DNA of 64,000 nucleotides from Pogonophryne albipinna (Eukaryota > Chordata > Actinopteri > Perciformes > Artedidraconidae). The translations under genes and the position numbers were made by a program. Below the pieces are notes generated by a model, which did not search any database, was not told the origin of the DNA, and saw only the letters and a program-made list of their open reading frames with translations. The stretch covers positions 13,392,905 through 13,456,904 of the forward strand of contig CM053264.1 of NCBI GenBank assembly GCA_028583405.1, read 5' to 3'. Below are positions 32,241-45,381 of this stretch, one piece after another (the stretch's first letter is position 1; each line of letters begins with the position of its first letter).

Positions 32241-32935
32241 AAACTACGTGTATTCACTGAATTTCACTCTCTGCCTTGAACGGCTCGTTGTAGCTCCAAT
32301 AGCTCTTGCCCCCCCCTCCCTGTGAGCCCAGTGTGCTCTGATTGGTCGGGACGTTGTGAATCGCGCTGAGCTCCGTGGAGGTGTGATTTCCTTGTTTAGC
32401 GATACACAGCGAAACACAGCCAAACTCATCCTGAGCACACAAAGTCACAGCCGAAGTAAAAACAATAAGTGTGCTTGATATTGAGTAAGAAAAAGGTTGA
32501 TAAACGCTGTGAGAATGGGTCTGCAGAGAGAATTTCGCCGCGATCCCAACTGTCTGTTATCAGCCTGCAGCCAGGGAGGAGAAATCAGCAGAGCTGCCTG
32601 AGTGTGTGAGGAAGTCCGTGGATTGGTCAATTTGGACCAATCAGCGGGGGCTTAACGTAACGGCTTCGCGGACGTAACGTAACGGCTCCACGGATTGGTC
32701 CATTTCGATCCGGGTACGACATGACATCATGATGTACCCGGAAGAATCAAATGGACAGTGACGTATCTCCAACGAGGCGTTTTGGGGAGGTATTTTCTGT
32801 TTTAGAGTTTTACTCGCTACATGGTGTACTTTGAGGGTTTTGACTCTGCACACCGTTTACATGCATAAAAACCTTCATAACACACAAGGGGACGGGTACT
32901 AACCAGAAAAGCATGACATGGGACCTTTAAAGAAA
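32241..32935 (-). mobile_element. MITE remnant (TTAAAGGTCCCATGTCATGC end)
   Basis: On the minus strand the end reads CTTTAAAGGTCCCATGTCAT and continues GCTTTTCTGG. The interior has repeated ATTGGTC motifs and a 22-bp tandem duplication (TAACGTAACGGCTTCGCGGA and its partner at 32653 and 32675). Related starts occur on the plus strand at 35228-35330 and 43968-44060 (TTTTTGTGCATGTA phrase). The far end is not clear, so the left boundary is approximate. Confidence 0.5.

Positions 32936-34906
<1,971 letters not shown>

Positions 34907-34960
<54 letters not shown>
34907..34960. repeat. (CA)n microsatellite
   Basis: Uninterrupted CA tract of 54 bases. Confidence 0.98.
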
Positions 34961-34962
<2 letters not shown>

Positions 34963-35225
34963 GAGACCTCTGGATTCAAACTGTGTGTGGAGATTAGAGG
35001 TGGGTCCATCGGGTTGTGCAGACCTTCCTTATCAGCTGTTTGCAGCCGACTGACTCTCTGCATATCAGTCATCTTCTGAGCAAAGCCAAAGATTGAGGAT
35101 GGATCACAGATGGAAGGAGCCACAGCGGCAACACTATTATTAGAAACATGATTAGAAACATTCACATGCATGCTAGCAGAGAGCAGCTGAAGTGAGGGGA
35201 GACCAGAGAGCATTTTAGAGTTTCA

Positions 35226-35520
35226 TTTTAAAGGGGCCCTTTTTTTCATTTCCTGCAGTGTGTTTTAAAGGGTTTTTGTGCATGTAAATGGTCTGCAAGG
35301 CTAATGACATCACTATGTAACACATTCTATTGGCTACAATCCTAAGGCTAAGGGGCAGGACATCTCATCTCAACCAATCAGAGTAGACTGGGCTCTGGTT
35401 TCAGACAGAGGGTGAAAAGAGGTGCAGCAGCACAGGCAGTATGAGGAAAACAAAGAGCTTTTTGAACATTAGAGCATGGAGACATGAAGTAGAGACACTA
35501 ATTACAAATATGAACTTAGC
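35226..35520 (+). mobile_element. MITE fragment related to the element at 32.2-32.9 kb
   Basis: Starts TTTTAAAGGGGCCCTTTTTT and has the phrases TTTTTGTGCATGTAAATGG and CCAATCAGAGTAGACTGGG. The TTTTTGTGCATGTA phrase is shared with 43968-44060 and, in reverse, with 32.8-32.9 kb. It abuts the TTAA-flanked MITE that follows. Confidence 0.45.
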
Positions 35521-35903
35521 TTAAAGGTGGGGGAGGTAATTTTGGAGAAACCGGCTCGAGTGCGCTAGAATTTGAAAATACACAGCCGGAACAAATCTGC
35601 CCCTTCCTCACAGAGCCCCTCCTCCAACACACGAAGGCGCACATGACCAATGAGGGCACGAGATCAGTTTGTGCCCCGATGGAAGGCTGACAGGCAGGTA
35701 GGCCATCCAGTTACTTTAGCCGGCTCAGATGATTGGTCGTGCTTTTTACAGCGCCACGGCTTCCACAGATGACATTTCTTTATGGATTTTTTGTCAAAGC
35801 ACTTCAGATATTCCTTGCTATCGGGATGTTAAGAGCATTCCATGGAATATAACAAAAAGTGTATCTCGAGCCGGTTTCTCAAACTTACCTACCCCACCTT
35901 TAA
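35521..35903 (+). mobile_element. TTAA-flanked MITE, copy 1 (about 383 bp)
   Basis: Both ends carry TTAA followed by AGGTGGGG(T/G)AGGTAA and, after a few bases, GAGAAACCGGCTCGAG as inverted repeats of roughly 35-40 bases. The interior has no coding capacity. TTAA on both sides is the target-site type of piggyBac transposons, so it is probably a non-autonomous relative, although TTAA could instead belong to the element's own end. A second copy in opposite orientation lies at 57759-58143. Confidence 0.8.
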
Positions 35904-38839
35904 ATAAGGCCCTGAATCGGAGTCAAGGTGAAACTGTTCTTTGTCTTTTCGAGTAGTTGACTCTGTTGCGGCGTTGTTGCAAAGATGAGTCGACTAGCTT
36001 TTTGACAAAGTATTTCAAGGTTCCTCTTTTCACGTCTGCACACAAAGGAATGCAGCCGCTCCTTATTTTCTGGCAGCAATTCATCAGAGAAGAAAAATAA
36101 TTTGTGACAAAGACTTTATAAGCCAACATAAGGCATGTAGATTATCCTGCTATGTAATCATGATGGATTATGTGCGCTGGAATGTAATGTAATTGTTTTT
36201 TGTTGCAGACAGACAGAGGTATGCTCTCACTGCACCCTTTAATTAGTAGATATTAAGTATTTGACACTGTAACATGAATAAAGTGGTGTATCTATGGAGT
36301 GTAAAAAAGCCTTTTAGTTCAGAGTACCTCCTAACAGAGGAATCCGGTTCAGCTGCAGCTTTTGTCCCTGAGGTCCTCGACAGCTAGAAGCAATTAAACC
36401 TCGGCGAGGTTATGGATGACTCAAAGTCCCTGTGAGGTGGGGGTCCGGAAAGTGAAACTAAACTAAACAAGGGGAACAGTGTAGCTCCGCTGTCATTCTG
36501 CAGATTCTGAGGAAAGCTCTCGGGGTTTCCCCACCATCTGGAAAAGTAACGAAGAATCCCAACGGTGTTTTACAACATCATGTAATCAGGTGAAAACACC
36601 TGAAAGATTATGAAAACCACTACAGATGTGGACAGTTTCTCATAATTACATTTCAGTGATGGATATGGACAATGATGGGAAATGGTCTCCACCCATAAAA
36701 GCAACAAGAGAAACCTCAAGTGAAACATTCCTCCATCCCAAAACCCTCCAACAATGGCTGAGCTGCAAACTCACTCCCCCCAAGCCACAAAGAAGGCATT
36801 TTGGTGTGTTTCTTATGAAAATGCTGACTTAATATTACATGAGGGCTTCTTTTGGCTGCCACACATGTGCAGGATTGTCTTCAAGAATCTGCAAAACATG
36901 CATTTCTGTGTTGAATGTTGCATGAAACCGACAGGAAGTAAGAAAAGCAGGACCAATAATGGACGTCTGCTACTGTGTTGGTTAACCTGAGTGTACAAAA
37001 AGCAGTTTACTGAAGTCACATTGCTGGATTTCTGGCGACTAAACTCATTTCATTTCCAGCACTTATCTCCTGTTTCCAATTGCAGCTGCCAGTATGTGAA
37101 ATTGCCTCGCGCTGCTTTAATGTGAGACACTCAAAGACGTCCCTTTGGAGGTTTCTTAATGGTCCCATTAAGTACAAAAATGCCTCTTTGTGTTGTTGCA
37201 TTGTTTGTGTCTTTTGCTGAATGTGGGTTTATGCATTAAAATGCACTCCTCTCCTTTAAAGGATCAATGATTTTCTAAGCTGACAAGCAGATGTAGTGAA
37301 AAGAAAAGGAAAGGAGAAAAGTTGTAGGAAATCCACTTGAAATAAAAATTCGCTTTGACTTTGACTTCATGCAAAACTTTCTAAAGCTGAGAATAATGTG
37401 TCTGTTGTGTGCATGAGCATAGTTGTTGTCTCAGTCCGGATGTCAAGGCTTTTATTCTGAAGAGTTGGCCGTCGACGTGTTCACATAATACACCAAACGT
37501 TTAACTGCATTAATAAATGACTATTCAAGATCATGTTCTGCTTAACCCTCCGGTATCACTGTGGACCTTTTTGTCCATATGGGTCATTTTTCACTTTGCA
37601 GTAACTTTGGTTGTGTTGTTGCAAACGGCCTGAGTTTTTGTAACAAGGCTATTTTCTCGATCTATTTTGGAATTTCAATTTTTCAAATCGGTCTTTAATT
37701 CACTGTGTAACAAATCGACTACGCACATTAGTCATTGTCCACTGCAAAAGACTTATAAAAACATTATATTAAAAGGTTTTTTTCACAACTTTTTTGGGTT
37801 CAATCTTTAAAGCAACTTCCGCCCTAATAGAAAACACCAAGAATGTAATGATGTTCAGGATTTTAACCCTTTAAATGCCATTTTGAAAACATGAAACCGC
37901 TGTTTTTTTTCATGATGAAAACAGAGAAAATGAGTTATTTTCCATGTAATACATATCTGGGGACTGGCTCTTTTTTATCACAGTCTTGAATATGTCAAAG
38001 ATTAGCAACAAAATAGAACAACATTATTAACCAAACGATGACACTGAAAACATTTACCAAGGACTATCTTTCTCTCTACTATACGATATGCTGCATGCAC
38101 AAAATACACCTCGGAGGAATGTCTCCCAAAACACCAAAAAGCAGCACCTCAGCATTATTAATAATGGATCAAAGACAGCATGTAACCCCCGCAGTAACCT
38201 GCTCCTCATTGATCCATGTGAAGCATTCGCTGCACAGGGACCCCTGGAACATGACCTTGAGGATTTGATTTAAAATAAAACATCATATATCACATTCAGC
38301 ATTGATCCTTTTAAGTCCACTGAATATCGGAGGGTCGTGACATGTCATGCAATGCATTACATTAACACACAAAAGCTGCAGGACTGCTTTGGACTCTTTG
38401 ATTTCTTTCTAAAAATGTGAATACAATACAGTCTGTATGTGTTTTCTCTATCCTCTTCACCTGAAAGATCCACCATTGCATTACTTTGTTACATTTTGTA
38501 AAGACGTTTGACTTCCAATTATTTCCAGCTTCGTTATTTAGAGTCTATTCTGTCTTTCATTATCATTTGCTTGTTTTAATAAGTGAAATTGAATGTATTT
38601 TTAAGTAAGAAATCAATATATATGTTGTGTTTTAGTTCAGATGTGGCCAAGCAATTCATCTTAAGCAACCTCCCCCCCAACAAAATGCATACTCTATGTT
38701 ATTAAAATGTTCCCAAATGTGAAATGACGTTATTTGATGTGAGTGTTCAGATTGATTTAGCCTCTGATTTGTATGAAACTCAAAGCAAAGCCAAGCTGTT
38801 ATCTAAATGGATATTAGATTCATCTGAAGTATTGTATGG
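35904..38839. other. Non-coding interval, no gene seen
   Basis: Mostly unique-looking. At 37552-37930 a stretch beginning TTAACCCTCCGGTATC resembles the start of a repeat common in fish but its far end was not found. Open frames at 36626-36990 and 38038-38273 have no recognisable motif. Confidence 0.45.
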
Positions 38840-38871
38840 CACACACACACACACGCACACACACACACACA

Positions 38872-38947
<76 letters not shown>
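38840..38947. repeat. (CA)n microsatellite, interrupted
   Basis: CA tract of about 108 bases with CG and TA interruptions. It abuts the repeat unit at 38948. Confidence 0.97.
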
Positions 38948-38948
<1 letters not shown>

Positions 38949-39225
38949 CCCATGTACATGTATACATCACTTCAGGGGACATTACATTGACTTACATGCA
39001 TTTCCTGGAGACTTATCCCAACCTTAACCTTAACCAACACATGCCTAACCCTAACCCTAACCCTTAACCTTACCCTAACCCTTACCTTTAACCCTAACCA
39101 AGTCTTCACCCTAAAATTAATGATTCCCCTTATGGGGACCTCCAATTTGTCCCCATAAGGGAGGCGAGTCCCCACACGTGACTGTGTAAACAGATTTAGG
39201 TCCCCACAAGTATAGTAATGCTAGG

Positions 39226-39226
<1 letters not shown>
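38948..39226 (+). repeat. Hairpin and telomere-like repeat unit, copy 1
   Basis: The unit runs from CATCACTTCAGGGGACATTA through CATGCATTTCCTGGAGACTT, a stretch of variant telomere-like repeats (CCTAACCCTAACCCTAACCC and CCTTAACCTTACCC at 39018-39100), a 13-bp perfect hairpin stem at 39127-39161 (CCCTTATGGGGAC with a 9-base loop) and ends CCACAAGTATAGTAATGCTA. It is bounded on both sides by (CA)n. Two more copies lie at 48679-48898 and 49196-49458 on the other strand. Confidence 0.85.

Positions 39227-39320
<94 letters not shown>
39227..39320. repeat. (CA)n microsatellite
   Basis: Uninterrupted CA tract of about 94 bases closing repeat unit copy 1. Confidence 0.98.
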
Positions 39321-39323
<3 letters not shown>

Positions 39324-42300
39324 GAATCGATACAGCTTCTTCCTCCGACCATCTCCTGTCTCAGATTTGACCGCATCCTGCCGAGACTCATCTTATCTTT
39401 TATCGTAGCTTATGATCAATATTTCATTACGTATCTATTGTCTATAATAACATCTTCATTAAATTATAATCTGAAGAGCATTCGCACTTATAGCTCACAA
39501 TCATGATGACATTTATTGCACCGCACAATGTTAAATCAGCCTCTGGAAGTGATGTAAGATGAGGGTACGCTGATAAATAATGCACGTAACAAAAAGTCTC
39601 TACTAAAATATTGAAAGAGTATTTGCCTCCATCTGTTTGTCTTCTAATGTGCCGTTATGCTTAAAACAAGCGCTCCTTCTCTCACATGCAAGCTAATGTT
39701 TGATTTATCCACCCAGTGTTTCTTCCCACTCATTGATCAGGTGTGCTTTTCCCCACAGGTGCAAAGGGAGGAAATAAGGAAGAGGGAATTATTTGGAAGA
39801 GGGGAGTTGTTTGTTTTGAGACAGACGAGGAAAGAGAGAGCAGCTCACCACAGCGTGAATTAAGAGGCGTTTAACTATTTAATACCTTCTAATAATAATA
39901 ATTCTCTTTTGTACCGTGTACACTCGATATGGAACAGGAACACTGAGACAAGTGGACTCTGGGGATTGTGCTTTCTTCTCCACGACTGCTGGTGAGTTTG
40001 AGGATGCGTTTCTTCTGAGCTTGGATTATATGTTGGCTTTTACAAATGACATTTGACTTGGAGTCTTTGTGGAGTTGGACAACTCTTGTGTATCTCAGTG
40101 ACATTTACATTTCCCTAGTTATTTTAGTTGGTGTTGTTGCCTTTGGTTGGTACAGATACAAAGAGGTCAGTGATACCTTTTTTTAGGATGCGTTTCTTCA
40201 ATGCTTGGATTATATGTTGGCCTTTTCAAATGGACTTCTGGCGTTAGACAATTCTTGTGGACTGTGAAATTGACATTTTTCCAGTTGTTTTTGTTTGTGT
40301 TGTTGTTTCTTTTGGTTCCTACAGATACTAAGAGGAACCCAAATATCAGTCCCTCTGTTCTAGCCCTTTAACACTTTAGTTGTACTAGGTTTAAAAGTCA
40401 AGCTGATTGTTATAACGTCCCTCAAGTGATGTCCAGTAGCAAGTAGCACTTCTAGGAGTCAAGAAATGGCCCGTCTCTGATTGGACCCTGCACTAGTAAA
40501 CATGATAAATAGTGATAGCACTATACCTCATTGTAAATGCATATGAATTATTCACATGATTAGGACAATGCTTCCTGTTTCCTCCCTGCAGACACTGATT
40601 GTCTTTTAATGTTAGCATGGAGCACTTTTAGTATCTCTACAAACTGGAAGTATAACTGGAGGACTGCTGTGTTTCTTTACCCTTTGACCTCTTGATGGCA
40701 CTTTGCAGCAGTGTGTCGTGAAGCGACTCTTTTTCTGTGAACTGACTTCATCTCCTCTGCAGGAAGTCCCCCCAATCGCCTCTTTCCTCCTCTCTCCTTT
40801 CGTCCTTCCTTCCTCTCAGCTGGGATTGAAACTGGCCGAGTTCAAAGGGGAAACTGTACGAGGGCCGGTCTCTCTAAACATCCTGGAAGCTGACTTCCCT
40901 TTAAAAATGCTTCTGATTCCTGATACTCCGTTTGACTTTGGCATTGACAACATATACGTTTCTATTATAATAACCTCACTCTGTGATGTTTCATATCTGC
41001 ACGATGTTGTTTTTGCATACCTCAGAATGCTAAACCCTTATTTCAACCCGTGCATTTTGAATCAATGTCACTCTTTCTTCACTAGACCTTTTTAAATATG
41101 AAATCTTAACATTGTAGACATAGATTTGTATTACATAGATGCATTGCACTAAAACATATACTCTAAAATAACAAGACATTTGACTGGAAATGTGAATTTT
41201 AAGATATTTTTAAAACCATTTTGACATGTTACAAATATCATTTCACATAAAAACTGTCAGATCTCTTTGATGTGATTTCATTGTAGATAAAACTGATTGG
41301 TAAGGCTACATGTGAATAAGTCATTTTAATGTCACTAATAAGATGCATTTCCCACAACGAAACTGATATCCTAAAACAGCGAACAAGTCAACACCAAATG
41401 AAGCGTTATTGGGATTAGTTACTGCAATTGACCTAAACTAACTTGCTTATCAAAAACTATTGTAAGACATAAGCATTAGTGACAATGTACATTAGCAACA
41501 ACAAAGACATCTGCTACTGAAAAAAGACAACTGTCAGGAATTCACATGAATAATACATATTAAGAAACAATGTCTTCCATATACTGAAGCATTTGAAAAG
41601 AAGCTTGTGAGACTTTGTGGAAGTGGAACATGAGGTACTTGTCAAAGGTATTGAAGCTTAAAAACTCTGACTGATGTGACGTGTGCCAAAGTAAAACAAA
41701 GATCCATCCTCACACTGAAAAGCAACAACATAGAAGACCAATTAACAAACGGCTGCAAGAGGCATTTGTAAATAACATATGTATTCTGCTGCAGACAGTG
41801 TTTGCTGCTGGAAGGATGTTTAGGTTGTTGGGTTCAATGCGAGGTGACGTCGAATGTTTCATTGAGAACTTCGGGGTATATTTTGAGTGTTAATTCGACA
41901 GCATTGCATAACATGTAAATCCCCCCCTACGTACTGCTGCTGCTGGTAGGAAGGTTTCTTGTTAGCCGGGCGGCTTTGATCTCGCTCCAGGTTTGACACA
42001 TTAGTTATTATCTCCTGTGTGTTTTCCACTTGCTTCCTACACGCTGTGGAGTGGAGATGTGGGGAGGATGTGAGGATGTGAAAGCCAGAGGATGGCAGTG
42101 GGAGTCTTTTTCCAGAGGCTTAGCGAGAGAAACGTCGTCTTTCAAGTCAATCTCGATAGAGCGACGACGAGCAAACTTGCTGACATGTTGGACAAGTGGC
42201 AGAGTTGAATAAGCAAAAGGACAGTATAGGGAGTACAGTAACTTTATTGTGAGTACATTTGTACCCATGAAATGACCGGTGCTTCTTTCCATACTTTTTC

Positions 42301-42990
42301 ATATCTCTCTCTCAGTGAGCTGCTATTTGTTTTTACAGCAGCCAGGACAAGAAGAAGGGTTACAGTTGGCCTTTAGATCATGTCCCTGGTTTCTAACTTG
42401 TGCTCTTCATACAAGTCCAAACTCCAAATAACCCAACTATGCCATCACTTCTTTCTTTCTGAGGATATTTGCACCATATAAACACACATCCTGGCGTAGT
42501 GCGAGACCCCGTTGATAACACTTGTGTGTGTCCTTCACTGTAAACACAGATCTGTCTTTTGCATTTTGAAGCCAGGGTGATTGTCGCCTATTTAACTAAA
42601 GAAATCTATATCAGGAATCAGGTAAACGTTTCTGTGAACTGGACCCAAAGCAGTGTGCTCTGTGTTCTGCTCAGTAACTGTTTGCGTGTATAAATAGTCC
42701 TAATGTGCTTTTGAGAAACTCTGAGCAACTTGATTATTTAAACCTGAAATCCTGAAGTGACTCACTGAAGCCTCGCGGAGCACAAACACGACAGCGAGTT
42801 GTTGTGACTCCACTCTGAGATGATTTGTCCACGCTGGTGGGGACCCAGATATGTCATATCTGTGATGTGTTTTGTAAAAGACTTATCTTTTCAAATTGTG
42901 AAGCTGCAGACTTTTTACTCCAGTGGCTGAGCTATTTTCCCATTTCATAGATTTGCTTGTCAGATTGTGTAAACATGACGTCCTGCTCTC
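39321..42990. other. Non-coding interval with a local duplication
   Basis: Holds the imperfect duplication at 40001-40335. The open frame at 40703-41095 (130 codons) has no recognisable domain. No other feature is supported. Confidence 0.5.
40001..40335 (+). repeat. Imperfect tandem duplication (about 166 + 151 bp)
   Basis: Copy 1 (40001-40166) begins AGGATGCGTTTCTTCTGAGC and ends ACAGATACAAAGAGG. Copy 2 (40185-40335) begins AGGATGCGTTTCTTCAATGC and ends ACAGATACTAAGAGG. Both share CTTGGATTATATGTTGGC and GTGTTGTTG in the same order, so this is an old duplication with indels. Confidence 0.8.
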
Positions 42991-43023
<33 letters not shown>

Positions 43024-43025
43024 AC
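42991..43025. repeat. Short (CA)n tract facing a long (GT)n tract
   Basis: CA with two CG interruptions, 54 bases before the large GT tract of the opposite sense. Confidence 0.95.
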
Positions 43026-43075
43026 TTTGCCCTTTGGTTATTGCACACAATGTCATTGAAAGGACCTGAAATGTC

Positions 43076-43597
<522 letters not shown>

Positions 43598-43795
43598 AGG
43601 GAGGCGTGTGGCGCAGTGGGTTGTGCGTTGGTGTTCGGATCAGGGGGGCACAGGTTCAAACCCCACTGCAGTCAGCATGTCGTTGTGTCCCTGAGACACT
43701 TCACCCCAAAGTGCTCCTGTGGGGATTGTCCACAGTACTGAGAATGTAAGTCGCTTTGGATAAAAGCGACTTACATGTATCATGTAATGTAATTT
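43598..43795 (+). mobile_element. tRNA-derived SINE
   Basis: The head has an RNA polymerase III A box (TGGCGCAGTGGG, 43609-43620) and B box (GGTTCAAACCC, 43653-43663) spaced as in a tRNA. The body (TTGTGTCCCTGAGACACTTC) and the tail GTAAGTCGCTTTGGATAAAA are typical of fish SINEs. The last part, AGCGACTTACAT, differs from the common AGCGTCTGCTAAATG tail and makes a perfect 14-bp inverted repeat with the bases before it (43744-43776). The cloverleaf is degenerate, so it is not a working tRNA gene. Confidence 0.85.
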
Positions 43796-44124
43796 GTGAT
43801 GAACAGGTTGTGCACGGGTTACATGTGTGGTATTGTCTAACAGTTCTCTTGTATTTCTGCTAGATAAAGCATATTTTTTATCTATATTGAATTGCATCTT
43901 TATGGTTTTTATGGCATTTATTTCATAGAGTAGCAAGAGACTCATCCTTTTTTATGATCTCTGTTAAGAGGCCCTTTGATGCTCCTTGGGTTTTCCCTTT
44001 CCTGTAGTGTGTTATATACGTTTTTGTGCATGTATAATAATTAGCATATCATTGTCCAGTGAGGATTTATCTCCTAGGCTCTCAAAGGAGTTTTTATTTT
44101 GCCGTGACGTAACACAATATGTTT
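43796..44124. other. Spacer with a MITE fragment
   Basis: The 43968-44060 stretch (TTTTCCCTTTCCTGTAGTGT, TTTTTGTGCATGTATAATAA) resembles the MITE starts at 35226 and 32.9 kb. Nothing else was recognised. Confidence 0.4.
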
Positions 44125-45381
44125 GGATTTGTATTCCAATCTTTATTCCAGACTCAAGGTCCATATCACATACACACAAAACACACATCAATAAATAAGA
44201 TAAAAAGCTAAACCCAAAACAGATCAAAACAAACAGATAAAATCAGTCCAATCACAGCTAGCCACACATGCTCACTGTCTGTATAGGCTGCTGCGCCAAT
44301 GTCTCCAAATCATGGAAGAGAACCGGGTAGAACTCTTCACAGGGTTAATTAAAATCGAGATAACATGATTGTCCGAGTCTTCTAGGCGACACATGAATTT
44401 GTACATTAACTTTCTTAAAAGGGCTTGACAGGTAGGAACCCTCAAGTTAACAAACAGCTGGCTGGCACTGTGCCATCTTGGTACCCTCAGCAGCAACCGT
44501 AAAGCATCATTGTATGCAACTTTTAGTTTGTGTATGCTTCTAGCCTTGTAGTTACTCCACAGGTGAGCCGTGTAGTTACTCCACAGGTGAGCCTTGTAGT
44601 TACTCCACAGGTGAGCCGTGTAGTTACTCCGCAGGTGAGCCGTGTAGTTACTCCACAGGTGAGCCGTGTAGTTACTCCACAGGTGAGCCGTGTAGTTACT
44701 CCACAGGTGAGCCGTGTAGTTACTCCGCAGGTGAGCCGTGTAGTTACTCCGCAGGTGAGCCGTGTAGTTACTCCACAGGTGAGCCTTGTAGTTACTCCAC
44801 AGGTGAGCCTTGTAGTTACTCCACAGGTGAGCCTTGTAGTTACTCCACAGGTGAGCCTTGTAGTTACTCCACAGGTGAGCCGTGTAGTTACTCCACAGGT
44901 GAGCCTTGTAGTTACTCCACAGGTGAGCCGTGTAGTTACTCCACAGGTGAGCCGTGTAGTTACTCCACAGGTGAGCCTTGTAGTTACTCCACAGGTGAGC
45001 CGTGTAGTTACTCCACAGGTGAGCCTTGTAGTTACTCCACAGATGAGCCTTGTAGTTACTCCACAGGTGAGCCGTGTAGTTACTCCACAGGTGAGCCTTG
45101 TAGTTACTCCACAGGTGAGCCGTGTAGTTACTCCACAGGTGAGCCTTGTAGTTACTCCACAGGTGAGCCGTGTACAATGGTGTACAGAAATCTTTAAAAA
45201 GTGATACCTTGACATCTACAGAGCACTTGTGAAACTTACGCATTAATATGTTTGCCTGGGCATACAGTTTGCAGCGCTGTCTATGGATGTCTTTGTCATC
45301 TGTGAGATCATCAGAAATATAATGACCAAGGTACTTCATCTCACTGCACACAAGAAGAATGTTGCTACTATTTGATTCTTG
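44125..45381 (-). mobile_element. Truncated LINE: C-terminal part of ORF2 and 3' region
   Basis: The frame is open from a stop at 45384 to the stop at 44272 (minus strand). It encodes the post-catalytic part of a non-LTR reverse transcriptase: KYLGHYISDDLTDDKDI, then RCKLYAQANILMRKFHKC, DFCTPLYTAHLWSNY, KLKVAYNDALRLLLRVPRW and LMYKFMCRLEDSDNHV. The catalytic domain and everything 5' are missing, as expected for 5' truncation. A 3' AATAAAG lies about 120 bases after the stop, at 44141-44147 on the minus strand. The codons for YTAHLWSN have been expanded into 26 tandem copies. The LINE clade is not assigned and appears different from the copy at 1-1844. Confidence 0.85.
44548..45171 (-). repeat. 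24-bp in-frame minisatellite, 26 copies, inside the LINE frame
   Basis: The plus-strand unit is GTAGTTACTCCACAGGTGAG plus CC(G/T)T. In the minus-strand LINE frame each unit reads AHLWSNY followed by Thr or Lys; the G/T base decides Thr or Lys. A few units have CGCAGG (Arg for Trp). Because the unit is eight codons, the LINE frame stays open across 624 bases. Confidence 0.96.

Noticed and set aside
37552..37930. Possible transposon beginning TTAACCCTCCGGT
   Set aside because: Only one end is suggestive; no matching second end or target duplication was found, so it is not listed as an element.
39018..39100. Interstitial telomere repeat as the scar of a chromosome fusion
   Set aside because: The telomere-like stretch is part of a dispersed unit present three times in the window and is interspersed with variants.
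40703..41095. 130-codon open frame
   Set aside because: No domain, no codon or splice support, and an AT-rich tail; likely chance.
43598..43680. A tRNA gene
   Set aside because: A and B boxes are present, but the cloverleaf is degenerate and the sequence continues into a SINE body and tail.
44530..45204. Plus-strand (VVTPQVSR)n frame and a second minus-strand (RLTCGVTT)n frame
   Set aside because: Shadows of the 24-bp minisatellite; only the minus-strand AHLWSNY frame joins to recognisable reverse-transcriptase sequence.
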